Source: Pusillimonas caeni (GTDB taxonomy: Bacteria; Pseudomonadota; Gammaproteobacteria; Burkholderiales; Burkholderiaceae_B). From it: DNA of 64,000 nucleotides. Below are positions 17,960 to 27,762 of this stretch, in pieces. The translations under genes and the position numbers were made by a program. The notes below the pieces were generated by a model. That model saw only the letters and a program-made list of their open reading frames with translations. It did no database searches and was not told the DNA's origin. Numbering within the stretch: position 1 is the stretch's first letter; the number at the start of each line of letters is the position of its first letter. The DNA lies in the NCBI RefSeq assembly GCF_003545815.1, contig NZ_PDUW01000004.1:62001-126000 (forward strand), given 5' to 3'.

Positions 17960-18738
17960 GGCGCGTCTCGCTTCCTTACCGCCCCGCTCCGTTTCGTCTG
18001 TCGCCAAGCCTGCTGTGGATCGGCCTGGCGCTGCTGCTTTACCCCGGAACCGGCATCACCCAGGCCTTGCCAGCCCTGACCGCCACCGCGGCGGCCGATG
18101 GCTCGCAGACTTATTCGCTCAGCATCCAGACGCTGCTGCTGCTGACGATGCTGTCCTTCCTGCCGGCCATGCTGCTGCTGATGACCGGCTTCACACGCAT
18201 CATCATCGTGCTGGGCCTGCTGCGCAACGCCATGGGGACCGGGGCCTCGCCCCCTAACACGGTGCTGATCGGCATCGCCCTGTTCCTGACCTTCTTCACC
18301 ATGTCGCCGGTATTCGACGAGGTCTACTCCCAGGCCTATCAGCCCTTGAGCGAAGGCAGCATCGGCTTCGAAGCCGCGATGGACCGCGCGGCCGCGCCCA
18401 TGCGCAGCTTCATGCTGAACCAGACGCGGGAATCCGACCTGGCCCTGTTCGCCAACATGGCGCAGGCGCCGGAATTCGATTCTCCGGCCGATGTGCCGCT
18501 GCGCGTGCTGGTGCCGGCCTTCGTCACGAGCGAACTGAAGACGGCGTTCCAGATCGGCTTCACCGTGTTCATTCCCTTTCTCATCATCGATCTGGTGGTG
18601 GCCAGCGTGCTCATGGCGCTGGGGATGATGATGGTGCCCCCCGTCACCATATCCCTGCCGTTCAAGTTGATGCTGTTCGTGCTGGCCGACGGCTGGCATC
18701 TGCTGCTGGGCTCTCTGGCCCGCAGCTTCTACCAATAA
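17956..18738 (+). CDS. fliP: Flagellar export gate protein FliP
   Basis: This 260-residue inner-membrane protein forms the core of the export gate with FliQ and FliR. After a cleavable-looking hydrophobic leader (about 18-38) come four membrane segments. The conserved [17 protein letters not shown] and [16 protein letters not shown] lie in the first half. [18 protein letters not shown] and [26 protein letters not shown] close the protein. The ATG at 17956 overlaps the fliO stop; the frame is open further upstream only as a shadow of fliO. Confidence 0.96.
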   Translation: MRRVSLPYRPAPFRLSPSLLWIGLALLLYPGTGITQALPALTATAAADGSQTYSLSIQTLLLLTMLSFLPAMLLLMTGFTRIIIVLGLLRNAMGTGASPPNTVLIGIALFLTFFTMSPVFDEVYSQAYQPLSEGSIGFEAAMDRAAAPMRSFMLNQTRESDLALFANMAQAPEFDSPADVPLRVLVPAFVTSELKTAFQIGFTVFIPFLIIDLVVASVLMALGMMMVPPVTISLPFKLMLFVLADGWHLLLGSLARSFYQ

Positions 18739-18760
18739 GCAGCCGTACAGGAGGCGCCCG

Positions 18761-19030
18761 ATGACCTCGGATACCGTGATGTCCATGACCTATATGGCGA
18801 TGAAGGTGGCCCTGGCCATGGCCGGACCGCTGCTGCTGGTCACGCTGGTCGTGGGCCTGGTGATCAGCATCTTCCAGGCCGCCACCCAGATCAATGAAAT
18901 GACGCTGTCCTTCATTCCCAAGCTGCTGGCGGTGGGTGCTGCCCTGGTGCTGCTGGGTCCGTGGCTGATCAGCACCATGGTCGACTACATGCGCCAGCTG
19001 TTCACAGGCCTGCCCGGCCTGGTGTCATAG
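18761..19030 (+). CDS. fliQ: Flagellar export gate protein FliQ
   Basis: This 89-residue protein has two membrane hairpin helices (AGPLLLVTLVVGLVISIFQAATQ and LAVGAALVLLGPWLISTMVDYM). It packs around FliP5FliR1 in the export gate. The conserved QATTQINE-like loop reads QAATQINEMTLSFIPK. A strong AGGAGG ribosome site sits eight bases before the ATG. It lies 22 bases after fliP and 46 before fliR. Confidence 0.96.
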   Translation: MTSDTVMSMTYMAMKVALAMAGPLLLVTLVVGLVISIFQAATQINEMTLSFIPKLLAVGAALVLLGPWLISTMVDYMRQLFTGLPGLVS

Positions 19031-19076
19031 GGCCCGTCAATACAAAACACCCCGGGCTCCGCGCCCGCCTCGCGAC

Positions 19077-19865
19077 ATGGTTTCCTTCGAACTCGAGCAG
19101 CTTTATGGCTGGATGAACGGCTTTCTGTGGCCCTTCCTGCGCATACTGGCTCTGGTGGGCACGGCGCCGCTGCTGAGCGAGTCTTCCATACCCACCCGAG
19201 TCAAAGCAGGCCTGTCGGCCCTGCTCGCTCTGGCCGTGGCGCCCGCCCTGCCGCCGCCTCCCGAGTTCTCGCCCGCCTCTTACCAAGGCCTGTGGATCGC
19301 CGCGCAGCAAGTGCTGATCGGCATTGCCCTGGGCTTGACCATGCGCATCGTGTTCGCCGCCGTCCAGACGGCGGGCGAATTCATCGGCCTGCAGATGGGG
19401 CTTTCCTTTGCGTCCTTCTTCGACCCCGCCACCGGAGCGAACACGGCCGTGCTAGCCCGCCTGATGAACGTGATCGCCATGCTGCTGTTCCTGGCGCTCA
19501 ACGGTCATTTGCTGATGATAGGCGGCCTGGTGCGCACTTTCGAGGTGCTGCCGGCGACGGCCGGCTTCCATCTCGAGGGCCTGGGCGTACTGTTCGACTG
19601 GAGCGCTCAGGTGATGGTCTCGGGCATGCTGCTGGCGCTGCCGCTCATCATCGTCCTGCTGACGATCAGCCTTTCCCTCGGCATCCTCAACCGCACCGCT
19701 CAGCAGCTGTCGGTCTTTGCCGTCGGCTTTCCCATCAGCCTGTTGGTGGGCCTGATCCTGCTGGCGGTCGTCCTGCCCCAGACCGCGCCCTTCATCGGCC
19801 GCCTGTTCGACGCCGGACACGAGGCCATGGCGCGTCTGATCCAGGCGCTGGCCGGCGTGTCCTAG
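19077..19865 (+). CDS. fliR: Flagellar export gate protein FliR
   Basis: This 262-residue multi-pass membrane protein has about six hydrophobic segments and completes the FliPQR gate. Conserved parts include FLRILALVGTAPLLSESSIPTRVKAGLSALLAL, GEFIGLQMGLSFASFFDP and the MLALPLIIVLLTISLSLGILNR region. It is the last gene of the fliF operon and converges with the lipoprotein gene 44 bases away. No clear intrinsic terminator is visible in that gap. Confidence 0.96.
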   Translation: MVSFELEQLYGWMNGFLWPFLRILALVGTAPLLSESSIPTRVKAGLSALLALAVAPALPPPPEFSPASYQGLWIAAQQVLIGIALGLTMRIVFAAVQTAGEFIGLQMGLSFASFFDPATGANTAVLARLMNVIAMLLFLALNGHLLMIGGLVRTFEVLPATAGFHLEGLGVLFDWSAQVMVSGMLLALPLIIVLLTISLSLGILNRTAQQLSVFAVGFPISLLVGLILLAVVLPQTAPFIGRLFDAGHEAMARLIQALAGVS

Positions 19866-19909
19866 AATCGTTGGCGAATAAAGGACAGCCCCTATAACGC
19901 CCGGGCGAA

Positions 19910-20386
19910 TCAGCGCACCGGATAAACCGCGGCCGGTCCGTCGCCGAAGTCCGGGCCGTAGGGAAAGCCGGCGGGCACGGCCCGGGGCAGGCCGCCGGCT
20001 AGCGGATCGGACGCCTGCTCGGCCGCCCGGCCGGTTTCCCCGTGGACATTGACACGATCGACGACATGCTGGAAGCGGCCGTCGCCGCCGAAGCGCAGCC
20101 ACAGTTCGCGGCGGAAATACACGGCGTCGGTGACCAGGGTGGCCTTGTGGGTCCAGCCCGCCAACGCGGAACCGTCCCCCTGGCGGTAGACATGGTCGGG
20201 CTCGGCCTTCAGGATGCCGGACGCCTGCTCGAGGGTCGTCCGGCCCGGCAGGATGCGATTCATCCCGGACGTGTCGAAGGAGTGGCCCGTCGTGCTGCAC
20301 GCGGCCAGCGCCCATGCCAGGCCGGCCAGGGCCAAGCCGCGCGAGACCGACCGGAACACCCTCGCCGCGCCTTGGCCGCCGGACAT
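19910..20386 (-). CDS. Uncharacterised lipoprotein at the end of the flg operon
   Basis: This 158-residue product has a signal peptide ending in the lipobox LAAC with the lipidated cysteine at residue 30. The rest is a compact domain (GMNRILPGRTTLEQASGIL at the start) resembling the small periplasmic SmpA/OmlA-like fold, where a 'pG.tt.e.v...LG.P' helix is common. That resemblance is suggestive only. I chose ATG 20386 because it overlaps the chemoreceptor stop (TGATG); an upstream in-frame ATG at 20401 would lie inside the receptor. Co-expression with the receptor and FlgL suggests a link to motility, but no function is assigned. Confidence 0.8.
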   Translation of the reverse strand: MSGGQGAARVFRSVSRGLALAGLAWALAACSTTGHSFDTSGMNRILPGRTTLEQASGILKAEPDHVYRQGDGSALAGWTHKATLVTDAVYFRRELWLRFGGDGRFQHVVDRVNVHGETGRAAEQASDPLAGGLPRAVPAGFPYGPDFGDGPAAVYPVR

Positions 20387-21780
20387 CAGAATTCTTCCCA
20401 ATCGTCGTCCGCCGGCTTGCCGGCAGGCGCGGCGGCCAGGGCCGGCGCGGCCGCCGTCCTGCCGAGCGCGGGACGGGCCGTCGGCGTCGAGGGTGTCGCT
20501 GCGGGCGCATCGGCCGCGGCATCGGGCGATGCCAGCGAAGTCCGCGCGGGTCCGGCTACCTTGGCCGCAGGTTGCGCCGCGCCGCCCGCCCGGCGCTCGC
20601 CGCTCTTTGCCGCGGGCGACGCGGCGCGATGGCCGGCGGCCAGGCGGAAGGTCGATACTGCCTGGCCGACGCTGCCCAGATGGCGGCGCAACTCCTCGGC
20701 CACGCGGCTCGCCTCTTCGACCAGCACGGCGTTCTGCTGAGTGACGCCGTCCATCTGGGTGACGGCCAGATTGATCTGCTCGATGCCGCTGGACTGCTCG
20801 ACGGTGGCGGCGGATATCTCGCCCATGATGTCCGTGACCCGGGCGACCGAAGATACGATTTCCTCCATGGTCGAGCCGGCGCGCTCGACTTGGTCGGAAC
20901 CCTCGGCCACCTTCTTCACCGAGTCCTCGATCAGATCCTTGATCTCCTTGGCCGCGTGCGCGCTGCGCTGGGCCAGGGCGCGGACCTCCGAGGCCACCAC
21001 GGCGAAACCCTTGCCCTGCTCGCCCGCGCGCGCCGCTTCCACGGCCGCATTGAGGGCCAGGATATTGGTCTGGAAGGCAATGCTGTCGATGACGCCGACG
21101 ATGTCCGAGATCTTGCGCGAGCTGGCCGAAATGCCCTGCATGGTGGAGACGACCTCGCCCACGGCGACACCGCCGCGTTGCGCCACCTCGGAGGCGGTCA
21201 CCGCCAGTTGATTCGCCTGGCGTGCATTGTCGGCATTCTGCTTCACTGTGCTGGCCAGCTCTTCCATGCTGGCGGCCGTCTGCTGAAGCGCCGCCGCCTG
21301 CTGTTCGGTGCGGCTGCTCAGATCGGCATGGCCGGAAACAATGCGCTGGGCGCTGTCCCCGATCAGCTCCAGGCCGGCGCGCACATTGCCCACGCTTCGA
21401 GCCAGGCTATCCTGCACACGCTTGACGCCCTGGGCCAGCGGGCCCAGTTCTTCGGGCCGGGCCTCGACGCGATAGGTGAGATCGCCCGCGGCCAACGCAT
21501 CGAGTTGGCGCCCGACCAGGGCCAGCGGCCGGATGGCATTGCGCGATACCAGGCGCAGCGCCGCGGCGGCCAGTACGACCGCAAGCAGCGATACCGCAAT
21601 GAAGCCCCAGGCCGCCTGGCCCAGCCGCTGGTTCGCCGCTTTCAGGGCCGCACCCTGCAGCGCGGCGGCGTTCTGCTGCAGCATGTACCATCCCGCCGCC
21701 GCGGAAATCAGGACCAGCAGGCAGAGGCACACCATCAGTACCGAAATGCCAATGCGGATTTGCCATTGTGTGGATTTCAT
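20386..21780 (-). CDS. Methyl-accepting chemotaxis protein with almost no periplasmic domain
   Basis: This 464-residue chemoreceptor has two membrane helices at about 12-33 and 57-75, leaving only about 23 residues outside. It therefore lacks a ligand-binding domain of normal size. A HAMP-like linker ([22 protein letters not shown]) follows at about 83-105. The signalling hairpin tip contains [38 protein letters not shown] (EIV reads DIV here). An Ala/Pro-rich linker leads to the terminal pentapeptide DWEEF, a form of the CheR-docking NWETF tether. The start overlaps the flgL stop and the stop overlaps the lipoprotein start, so the three genes are coupled. Confidence 0.93.
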   Translation of the reverse strand: MKSTQWQIRIGISVLMVCLCLLVLISAAAGWYMLQQNAAALQGAALKAANQRLGQAAWGFIAVSLLAVVLAAAALRLVSRNAIRPLALVGRQLDALAAGDLTYRVEARPEELGPLAQGVKRVQDSLARSVGNVRAGLELIGDSAQRIVSGHADLSSRTEQQAAALQQTAASMEELASTVKQNADNARQANQLAVTASEVAQRGGVAVGEVVSTMQGISASSRKISDIVGVIDSIAFQTNILALNAAVEAARAGEQGKGFAVVASEVRALAQRSAHAAKEIKDLIEDSVKKVAEGSDQVERAGSTMEEIVSSVARVTDIMGEISAATVEQSSGIEQINLAVTQMDGVTQQNAVLVEEASRVAEELRRHLGSVGQAVSTFRLAAGHRAASPAAKSGERRAGGAAQPAAKVAGPARTSLASPDAAADAPAATPSTPTARPALGRTAAAPALAAAPAGKPADDDWEEF

Positions 21781-23036
21781 CAGCTAGACCCCATGTTGAA
21801 CAGGCTTGTACCTTGAATCTTCTTGAATGCCAGCGCGGCGGCTTCCAGCGCGGAACGGCGCAACTCGAGCTGGGTGGTGACGGTGTAGTAATCGACGTCC
21901 TCGAGCTTGGAAAGCTGGTTGGCGTAGCTCAGGCCGCGCGAACTGCCGTTGGCGTCGATGGCGTCGATCTCATTGAGCCGCGAACCGACCGAAGCCCGCA
22001 CCGTCAGGACCTGGTTGTAGTTGATGTCGATGCGCTGCATGGCCGAGGCCAGCGCGTTGGCCACCTTCGCCTGGCCGAGCTCATCGCCATCGTTCGGCGT
22101 CTCGAGCGCCTGGATGATGGCGTCCAGCGTGTCGAACACGTTCAACTCGGTGTCCGCATGGGCGGCCGGCTCGACCGAAAAACTGTCTCCCGCCTTGGGC
22201 TGGCCGGAGAAGGCCACCTGCACGCCGCCGGGCAGTTGCAGCGTCGTCGTCCCCTCCTCGTAGTCGATCGGGCCATAGCTCTGCGGATCGCCATCCGCGT
22301 CAAAGGTGTTCACGGTGTACTGGAGCACCGGATCGGGGCCGGCGGTCTCGGTGAACTCGATCGTGAAAGGCATGCCGACGTGCTCGCCCTGGGCGTCGGT
22401 GACGACGGGCGCGCCGATCAGCCCCGTGCCCTGGTTGCCGGCCCCCGCCTGGGTGAGATAGGCGCGCGAACCCGACGCCGCGCGCGCAAAGACGTCGCTG
22501 CCCAGGTCGGTGGCGGCGATGCGCCGCGTCTGGTCCGCCTGTATCTCGCGCTTGCCGCCATCGCCGGCGTAGCTCACCGCGCCGCCCGCGTCCTTCACGA
22601 AGGCCGGCTGGGTGGCCGAGAATCCCGAAAACAGGTACTGGCCGTTCCCGTCGGTGGAGTTGGCCAATCCGAACAGCGTCTCCTTGGAATTTCTCAGCAC
22701 GTCGGCCAGAGTGGCCCTGTCGGCGTCCGACATGGTGCCGTTGCCGGCCTCGACCAGCCGGGTCTTGATGTCCTGCAGCAGGGTCGTTACCGAGTTGAGC
22801 GCGTTTTCCTCATTGCCCAGATTCATCTTGAGCACGTCGCGGTTGGCGGCGTAGCGCTCGTTGAGCGATTGCGACTGGCTCAGATTGACCGCCTGGGCCG
22901 CGCCCAGCGGATCGTCGGCCGGCGTGACCATGCGCTGGCCGCTGGCCGCCTGCTGGTAAAGATGCAGCAGATCGGACTGCTGGGCGTTGATGGCATTGAG
23001 CCCGGTCTGGAAAAAATAGGAAGAACTGATACGCAT
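21780..23036 (-). CDS. flgL: Hook-filament junction protein FlgL (HAP3)
   Basis: This 418-residue junction protein has flagellin-like ends. The N-terminal [35 protein letters not shown] and the C-terminal [30 protein letters not shown] helices mirror flagellin D0/D1. The middle (about 150-290) is a beta-rich variable domain. It follows flgK by 51 bp on the same strand. Its TGA shares a base with the ATG of the chemoreceptor gene. Confidence 0.95.
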   Translation of the reverse strand: MRISSSYFFQTGLNAINAQQSDLLHLYQQAASGQRMVTPADDPLGAAQAVNLSQSQSLNERYAANRDVLKMNLGNEENALNSVTTLLQDIKTRLVEAGNGTMSDADRATLADVLRNSKETLFGLANSTDGNGQYLFSGFSATQPAFVKDAGGAVSYAGDGGKREIQADQTRRIAATDLGSDVFARAASGSRAYLTQAGAGNQGTGLIGAPVVTDAQGEHVGMPFTIEFTETAGPDPVLQYTVNTFDADGDPQSYGPIDYEEGTTTLQLPGGVQVAFSGQPKAGDSFSVEPAAHADTELNVFDTLDAIIQALETPNDGDELGQAKVANALASAMQRIDINYNQVLTVRASVGSRLNEIDAIDANGSSRGLSYANQLSKLEDVDYYTVTTQLELRRSALEAAALAFKKIQGTSLFNMGSS

Positions 23037-23087
23037 GATGGCGGCCCCGAATGGAAAGACGCTGATGTGGCGATGGACTCAGGCGGC

Positions 23088-24734
23088 TCAGGCGCGCAAG
23101 CCGAGCAGCGTGTCGAACAGGGTCGAACTGACGTCGATCAGGCGGGACGCCGCGCGGAACTGCTCCTGATAGCGTTCGAGATTGACGTACTCTTCGTTGA
23201 GATTGACGCCCGAAACGGCTTGCTGTGCGGCATAGTTCTGCTGGATCAGCGTGGCCTGCGCCTTGGAGGCGGTGGCGTTCTGCTGCGTCAGCACGCCCAC
23301 TTTGTTGACAATCTGGGAGTAGGCTTCGTTCAGGCTCATGGAGCCCTTGCCCAGCGTCTTGCCGGTCTGCAGCTCGGCCAGGCGCAGCGCATTGTCGCCG
23401 TCCGCCTCGCCCGCCGCGCTGCCCGCCGCCGCGATCTGCGAGGCGCTGTCGATGGCCAGCTTCAGGCTTCCGGCCGCATTCCGGGTGGGCTGCACCAGCC
23501 AGGAGTCGCCCGCCATGGGCGTGCCGCCCGAGATATCGAACTCCACGCCGTCGAAGGAGGCGGGCAGCGTGTCGCCTTCGTACACCACCGAGCCGCCCGG
23601 CACGCTGGTGATCTGGTAATTGGAACCGTCGAACACGACGCGGTAATCCTGGGCGGTCAGCTGATTGGCGTCCGTCAGCACGGCGCCGGCCACCGCGCTG
23701 CCCTTGTTCGTGGCGGCTTCGATCACCTTGGGCGCGCCCAGCGAAAAGAAGTCGACCCCTGCGGCGCCATTGACGTCATAGCCCTGGCGATGGATCTCAT
23801 TGACCGCCATGGCCAGGCCCGCGGCCAGGCGTCCCAGGTCGTTCTGGACGGTGTCCAGCGCTTCGCTGCGATATTGCAGCAGGCCGCCCAGGCTGCCGCC
23901 GCCGATCGAGGCGTCGGACATCTCGACCAGGGTCGTGCGGCCCGAACCCGTCGGAGCGCTGTAGGCGACGACGAGTCGGGTGGGATCGTCGGCCGACGGT
24001 ACGGCCTGCAAGGGAAAGACCGTGTCGCCGCCCAGCAGCACCTGGCCGTTGCCGATGGTGATGTTGAAACTTCCGTCCTGCTCGATGACGCGGACGCCGG
24101 CCAGCTGGCTCAGTTCCGACAGCACCTGCTCGCGCTGGTCCAGCAGGTCGTTGGGCGGCTGGCCCGAGCTGGACGCCTTGGCCACCACGATCTGCTGATT
24201 GAGATCGCGGACGCGTTCGACGTAGCTGTTGATCTGCGTCACCACCGTCGAGATCTGCGTATTGATGTTTTCGCGCTGCGAATCCAGAAAAGCGTTGGCA
24301 TCGTTGATCTGGCCCACCAGGCTGGACGCGCGGCCCAGCAGCTCCTGGCGGGCAGCCGGATCGGCCGGAGCCGACGCAACGGCCTGCATGCCGTCGAAGA
24401 ACTTCTGCAGCGCGGGGCTCACGCCCACGGTGCGATCGCCGAACAGATTGTTGATTTGCGTGATTTCGGTGCCGTACGACACCAGCGAAGCGCCCGTCGT
24501 CTGGGCGTTGACCAGTTGGCGATACAGGAAATTATTGTACGAGCGCTCGATGCTGTCGGTGCGCACGCCCTGGCCGACGAAGCCGTAGCCCATGTTGCGT
24601 CCGCCCGCGCTGGACACCACGACGCTCTGGCGGTTGTAGCCTTCGGTGGCGGCGTTGTTGATGTTGTGCCCGGCGGTCTGCAGGCGCGCCGTGGCGGCAG
24701 CCAGACCCGATAGACCAAGATTTGCTAAATTCAT
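23088..24734 (-). CDS. flgK: Hook-filament junction protein FlgK (HAP1)
   Basis: This 548-residue protein sits between hook and FlgL. The start NLANLGLSGLAAATARLQTAGHNINNAATEGYNRQ is the rod/hook-family N-terminus. The end (NLNEEYVNLERYQEQFRAASRLIDVSSTLFDTLLGL) is its C-terminal partner helix. A long region in between forms the exposed beta domains. A good sigma-28 promoter lies 63 bp upstream, so flgKL and probably the chemoreceptor-lipoprotein pair can be transcribed as late genes apart from flgB-J. Confidence 0.96.
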   Translation of the reverse strand: MNLANLGLSGLAAATARLQTAGHNINNAATEGYNRQSVVVSSAGGRNMGYGFVGQGVRTDSIERSYNNFLYRQLVNAQTTGASLVSYGTEITQINNLFGDRTVGVSPALQKFFDGMQAVASAPADPAARQELLGRASSLVGQINDANAFLDSQRENINTQISTVVTQINSYVERVRDLNQQIVVAKASSSGQPPNDLLDQREQVLSELSQLAGVRVIEQDGSFNITIGNGQVLLGGDTVFPLQAVPSADDPTRLVVAYSAPTGSGRTTLVEMSDASIGGGSLGGLLQYRSEALDTVQNDLGRLAAGLAMAVNEIHRQGYDVNGAAGVDFFSLGAPKVIEAATNKGSAVAGAVLTDANQLTAQDYRVVFDGSNYQITSVPGGSVVYEGDTLPASFDGVEFDISGGTPMAGDSWLVQPTRNAAGSLKLAIDSASQIAAAGSAAGEADGDNALRLAELQTGKTLGKGSMSLNEAYSQIVNKVGVLTQQNATASKAQATLIQQNYAAQQAVSGVNLNEEYVNLERYQEQFRAASRLIDVSSTLFDTLLGLRA

Positions 24735-24796
24735 TGTGATTCCGCTGTTGGTTGTTGATACCCGGCACGGAGGGCACAGGCACGGCTTCTGCTTGT

Positions 24797-24823
24797 ATTA
24801 CGGCACGGAAGGGAGAATATTTA
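24797..24823 (-). promoter_or_regulatory. Sigma-28 promoter of flgKL
   Basis: On the minus strand TAAA (24823-24820), a spacer of 15 bases and GCCGTAAT (24804-24797) are seen. The -35 is perfect and the -10 shares 5 of 8 positions with GCCGATAA, including the GCCG block. It lies in the 154-bp gap between flgJ and flgK. Confidence 0.7.
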
Positions 24824-24888
24824 ATACGGGGCGGCGGGCGATGGAACCCTCCGGAAGACCGTCACCGGTGCGTTGCCGCCGCCCTTCT

Positions 24889-25878
24889 TCACGCCCTCCG
24901 GCTGTCGAAATAGCCCATGATGGAAATCAGCTTGTCCGCGTAGTCCGGGTCGGTGGCATAGCCGGCGCGCTGGATGCTGCGCGCGGCCTCTTCGGCGCTG
25001 CCCGCCTTCACGACCTCGCTGTAGCGTTCGTTGCGGCTGATGAGGAGCGCATAATCGGCGAATGATTCGGCGTAGGAGTCATAAGCGCGAAACGGCTGCA
25101 TCACCTTGCGCGCGACGCCGTTCTCGTACTCGGTGGTCATGATGTTGACCACCTTGCCCTTCCAGTTGGGCGAGGCCTTGATGCCGAACAGGTTGTAGCT
25201 CTGGCTGCCGTCCTCGCCGCGGATCTCGCGCCTGCCCCAGCCCGATTCCAGCGCCGCCTGGCTCAGGATCAGCTCGGCCGGAACCCCGCTCTCCTTCGAT
25301 GCGCTGCGGGCCGCGTGAGTCATTCTGGAGACGAACTGCTCGATGTGCTGCGGTGCGCCGCGTATGGCCGACACGGCCGCGCCGGCGGCCCGGCCCGCCA
25401 CGCTGTTGGACAGCATGTCGATGAGCGCGGAGATGGACGGCGCGTCGTCGGGACGCTCGGGCCCTATGCGCGACCGCAGCGCCGGCAGGCGCGAGCCGGA
25501 CAGTTCGGGCGGACGGCTTTCGGCGCCGCTTCCGGAGGCCCTGTCCCGTCCGGCGCCGCCCTGCATCTGGTCCAGCAGCGCCTGAGCCAGGCCCACGCCG
25601 GGGTCCGCCAGCTGCAGGGCCGTCTGCTCGTCCGACATGCTTTGCGCAAGACGGGTCTGGTCGCTTTGGAACAGGCCCTGTATGCCCGTGGAGGCCTGAC
25701 GGGCCTGCTTGATCAGCTGCTGCAGGAACAAGGCCTCGAACTGGCGCGCCACCTCCTTCTTTTCCTCGTCGCTGCCGCCGCTGCGCGACACCTCGCCCTG
25801 CAGGCGCGACAGGGCGCTGGTGTCGAAAGCCGCGCGGGGGCTGTCGGCCGGCCGGGGAATGTATCGCACGAAACTCAT
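24889..25878 (-). CDS. flgJ: Bifunctional rod scaffold and peptidoglycan hydrolase FlgJ
   Basis: This 329-residue periplasmic protein has two parts. Residues 1-110 form the rod-capping domain (EVARQFEALFLQQLIKQARQA, MSDEQTALQLADPGVGLAQAL). Residues 175-329 form a glucosaminidase/muramidase domain of the GH73 type with the catalytic Glu211 in SQAALESGWG and the SYNLFGIKASPNWKGK segment. It opens the wall for the growing rod. The middle linker (110-150) is Arg/Ser/Pro-rich. It ends the flgB-J run. Confidence 0.95.
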   Translation of the reverse strand: MSFVRYIPRPADSPRAAFDTSALSRLQGEVSRSGGSDEEKKEVARQFEALFLQQLIKQARQASTGIQGLFQSDQTRLAQSMSDEQTALQLADPGVGLAQALLDQMQGGAGRDRASGSGAESRPPELSGSRLPALRSRIGPERPDDAPSISALIDMLSNSVAGRAAGAAVSAIRGAPQHIEQFVSRMTHAARSASKESGVPAELILSQAALESGWGRREIRGEDGSQSYNLFGIKASPNWKGKVVNIMTTEYENGVARKVMQPFRAYDSYAESFADYALLISRNERYSEVVKAGSAEEAARSIQRAGYATDPDYADKLISIMGYFDSRRA

Positions 25879-25902
25879 GATCGTCTGTTCATTGTTCGTC
25901 GT

Positions 25903-27051
25903 CTAGATGATTTCCAGATCGGCGCGCAAGGCGCCGGCGCTCTTGAGGGTCTGCAGAATGGACAGGAGATCCTGAGGCGTCGCGCCCAGGGCGTTCAACG
26001 CCTGCACCACGTCGGCCAGATTGGCGCTGGTGTTGACGCGATGAATGGCGCCCGTGTCCGAACGCATCTCGATCTGGGTGTTCTCGGTCACCACCGTCTG
26101 GCCGCCGCCGAACGGCGTATCGGGCTGGCTGACCTGCTGCTGGCTGCTGATGACCACCGACAGATTGCCGTAGGCGATGGCGGCCTCTTCGATGGTGACG
26201 GTACGGTTCATGACCACCGAGCCGGTGCGCGCATTGACGATGACCTTGGCGCGCGCGGGCGGCAGCGTCACTTGCACATTCTCCACGCGCGACAGGAAGC
26301 GGGTCTGCCCCGCCGAGTCGAGCGGGCCCCGCAACTGCACCAGCCGCGCATCCAGCGCGGTGGCCGTGCCGGGACCGAGTTCGCGGTTCAGGGCGGCCAC
26401 CACCCTGTCGGTCACGCTGAAGTCGGAACTGTTCAGTTCCAGATTGATCAGGCCGTCTTGCGCGAACAGGGTCGGAACGGCGCGCTCGATGATGGCGCCA
26501 TTGGAAATGATGCCGCCGTTCAACTGGTTGACCTGGACGCTGGACCCGCCCGCCTGGGCGCCGGCGCCGCCCACCAGCAGATTGCCCTGGGCCAGCGCAT
26601 ACACCTGTCCGTCCGCGCCTTTGAGAGGGGTCATCAGCAAGGTGCCGCCGCGCAGGCTCTTGGCGTTGCCCATGGAGGAAACCACCACGTCCACCGTCTG
26701 CCCCGGCCGGGCGAAAGCCGGCAGGCGCGCGGTGACCATCACCGCCGCCACATTCTTGACCTGCATATTGGTGCCCTGCGGCACCGTGACGCCCAGCTGG
26801 GACAGCATATTGGTCAGGCTCTGCTGGGTGAAGGGCGACTGGCGCACCTGGTCTCCGCTGCCGTCCAGTCCCACCACCAGGCCATAGCCGATCAGTTGAT
26901 TGGCGCGCACCCCCTGGATGGAAGCCAGGTCCTTGATGCGGTCGGCCGCGCCGGCGGGCGCGGCCCACAGGCCGCCGAGCAGAAGCAGGCAGGCCAGGGC
27001 GCGACCGGCCCGGGCCGGCAATGCGAGGATGAGGTGAAAGCGTTGCGGCAC
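25903..27051 (-). CDS. flgI: Flagellar P-ring protein FlgI
   Basis: This 382-residue protein is exported by Sec (signal peptide ending WAAPAGAA at about residue 33) and forms the peptidoglycan ring around the rod. The mature start [26 protein letters not shown] and the [24 protein letters not shown] segment are diagnostic. The end has [30 protein letters not shown] chose GTG 27051 because AGGA lies five bases upstream and the signal peptide starts properly. The frame is open far upstream through flgH, which is a shadow. Confidence 0.95.
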   Translation of the reverse strand: MPQRFHLILALPARAGRALACLLLLGGLWAAPAGAADRIKDLASIQGVRANQLIGYGLVVGLDGSGDQVRQSPFTQQSLTNMLSQLGVTVPQGTNMQVKNVAAVMVTARLPAFARPGQTVDVVVSSMGNAKSLRGGTLLMTPLKGADGQVYALAQGNLLVGGAGAQAGGSSVQVNQLNGGIISNGAIIERAVPTLFAQDGLINLELNSSDFSVTDRVVAALNRELGPGTATALDARLVQLRGPLDSAGQTRFLSRVENVQVTLPPARAKVIVNARTGSVVMNRTVTIEEAAIAYGNLSVVISSQQQVSQPDTPFGGGQTVVTENTQIEMRSDTGAIHRVNTSANLADVVQALNALGATPQDLLSILQTLKSAGALRADLEII

Positions 27052-27059
27052 AGCCGTCC

Positions 27060-27749
27060 TCAGAAAGGTGAAATGTTCAAGAAAAAGCGCTGCAGCCAGC
27101 CCATGGTCTGCACTTCGTCCATGCGTCCCTTGCTGCGAAACTCGATGCGGGCGTCGGCCACCTGGGTGGAAGAGACCGTATTCGAGCCCGTGACCGAGCG
27201 CGGGTCGACCACGCCGGAAAAGCGTATATGCTCGCTGCCGCGATTGATGGCGATCTGCTTCTCGCCGGCGATCTGCAGATTGCCGTTGGGCAGGATGCCG
27301 ATCACGGTCGTGGTCAGCGTGCCGCTGAAGGTGTTGTCGGCGCGGCTGGAACCCGTGCCCTCCGCGGCGTTGCCGCCGCCCATCTCGAAGCCCTGCTGGG
27401 GTCCCAGGCCCGGGGGGAAGAATGCGGGCACCACGTCCAGGCCGAGGTTGGCGCTGCCAGTGCGGTTCGACGACGTGGCGACGTTCTTGGCGGCGTTGGT
27501 GCGTTCCTGGATGATGACGGTGACGATGTCGCCCACGTTGCGCGGGCGCCTGTCCTCGAACAGCGGGTAGTTGCCATAGGCCGTGGGCTGGTAGATGGCG
27601 CCGTTGGCGACCGGCGCCGGCGCCTGCATGGCGGGCGGCGGCGCGGTAAGCGGGCCGGTCACCACCGGCTCGGGCGGCACCAGCGCGCAGCCCGTCACCG
27701 CCGCGGCCAGCAGGCAGGACAGGCAAAAGCGTAGGAAATTGCGCATCAT
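27060..27749 (-). CDS. flgH: Flagellar L-ring lipoprotein FlgH
   Basis: This 229-residue outer-membrane lipoprotein forms the L ring. The signal peptide ends in the lipobox AVTGC (Cys at 21, counting from the first Met; a second Met follows immediately). Conserved are [54 protein letters not shown] and the [26 protein letters not shown] ending. The flgI start follows nine bases after its stop. Confidence 0.96.
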   Translation of the reverse strand: MMRNFLRFCLSCLLAAAVTGCALVPPEPVVTGPLTAPPPAMQAPAPVANGAIYQPTAYGNYPLFEDRRPRNVGDIVTVIIQERTNAAKNVATSSNRTGSANLGLDVVPAFFPPGLGPQQGFEMGGGNAAEGTGSSRADNTFSGTLTTTVIGILPNGNLQIAGEKQIAINRGSEHIRFSGVVDPRSVTGSNTVSSTQVADARIEFRSKGRMDEVQTMGWLQRFFLNISPF

Positions 27750-27762
27750 GAAGCCGGCCGCG

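Noticed and set aside
21768-24713. A 981-codon open frame on the plus strand opposite flgL and flgK
   Set aside because: It is the antisense shadow of two well-recognised genes in high-GC sequence, and its translation shows no known domain.
25315-27570. A 751-codon plus-strand frame opposite flgJ, flgI and flgH
   Set aside because: Same situation: third-position GC bias of the real genes keeps the opposite frame open.
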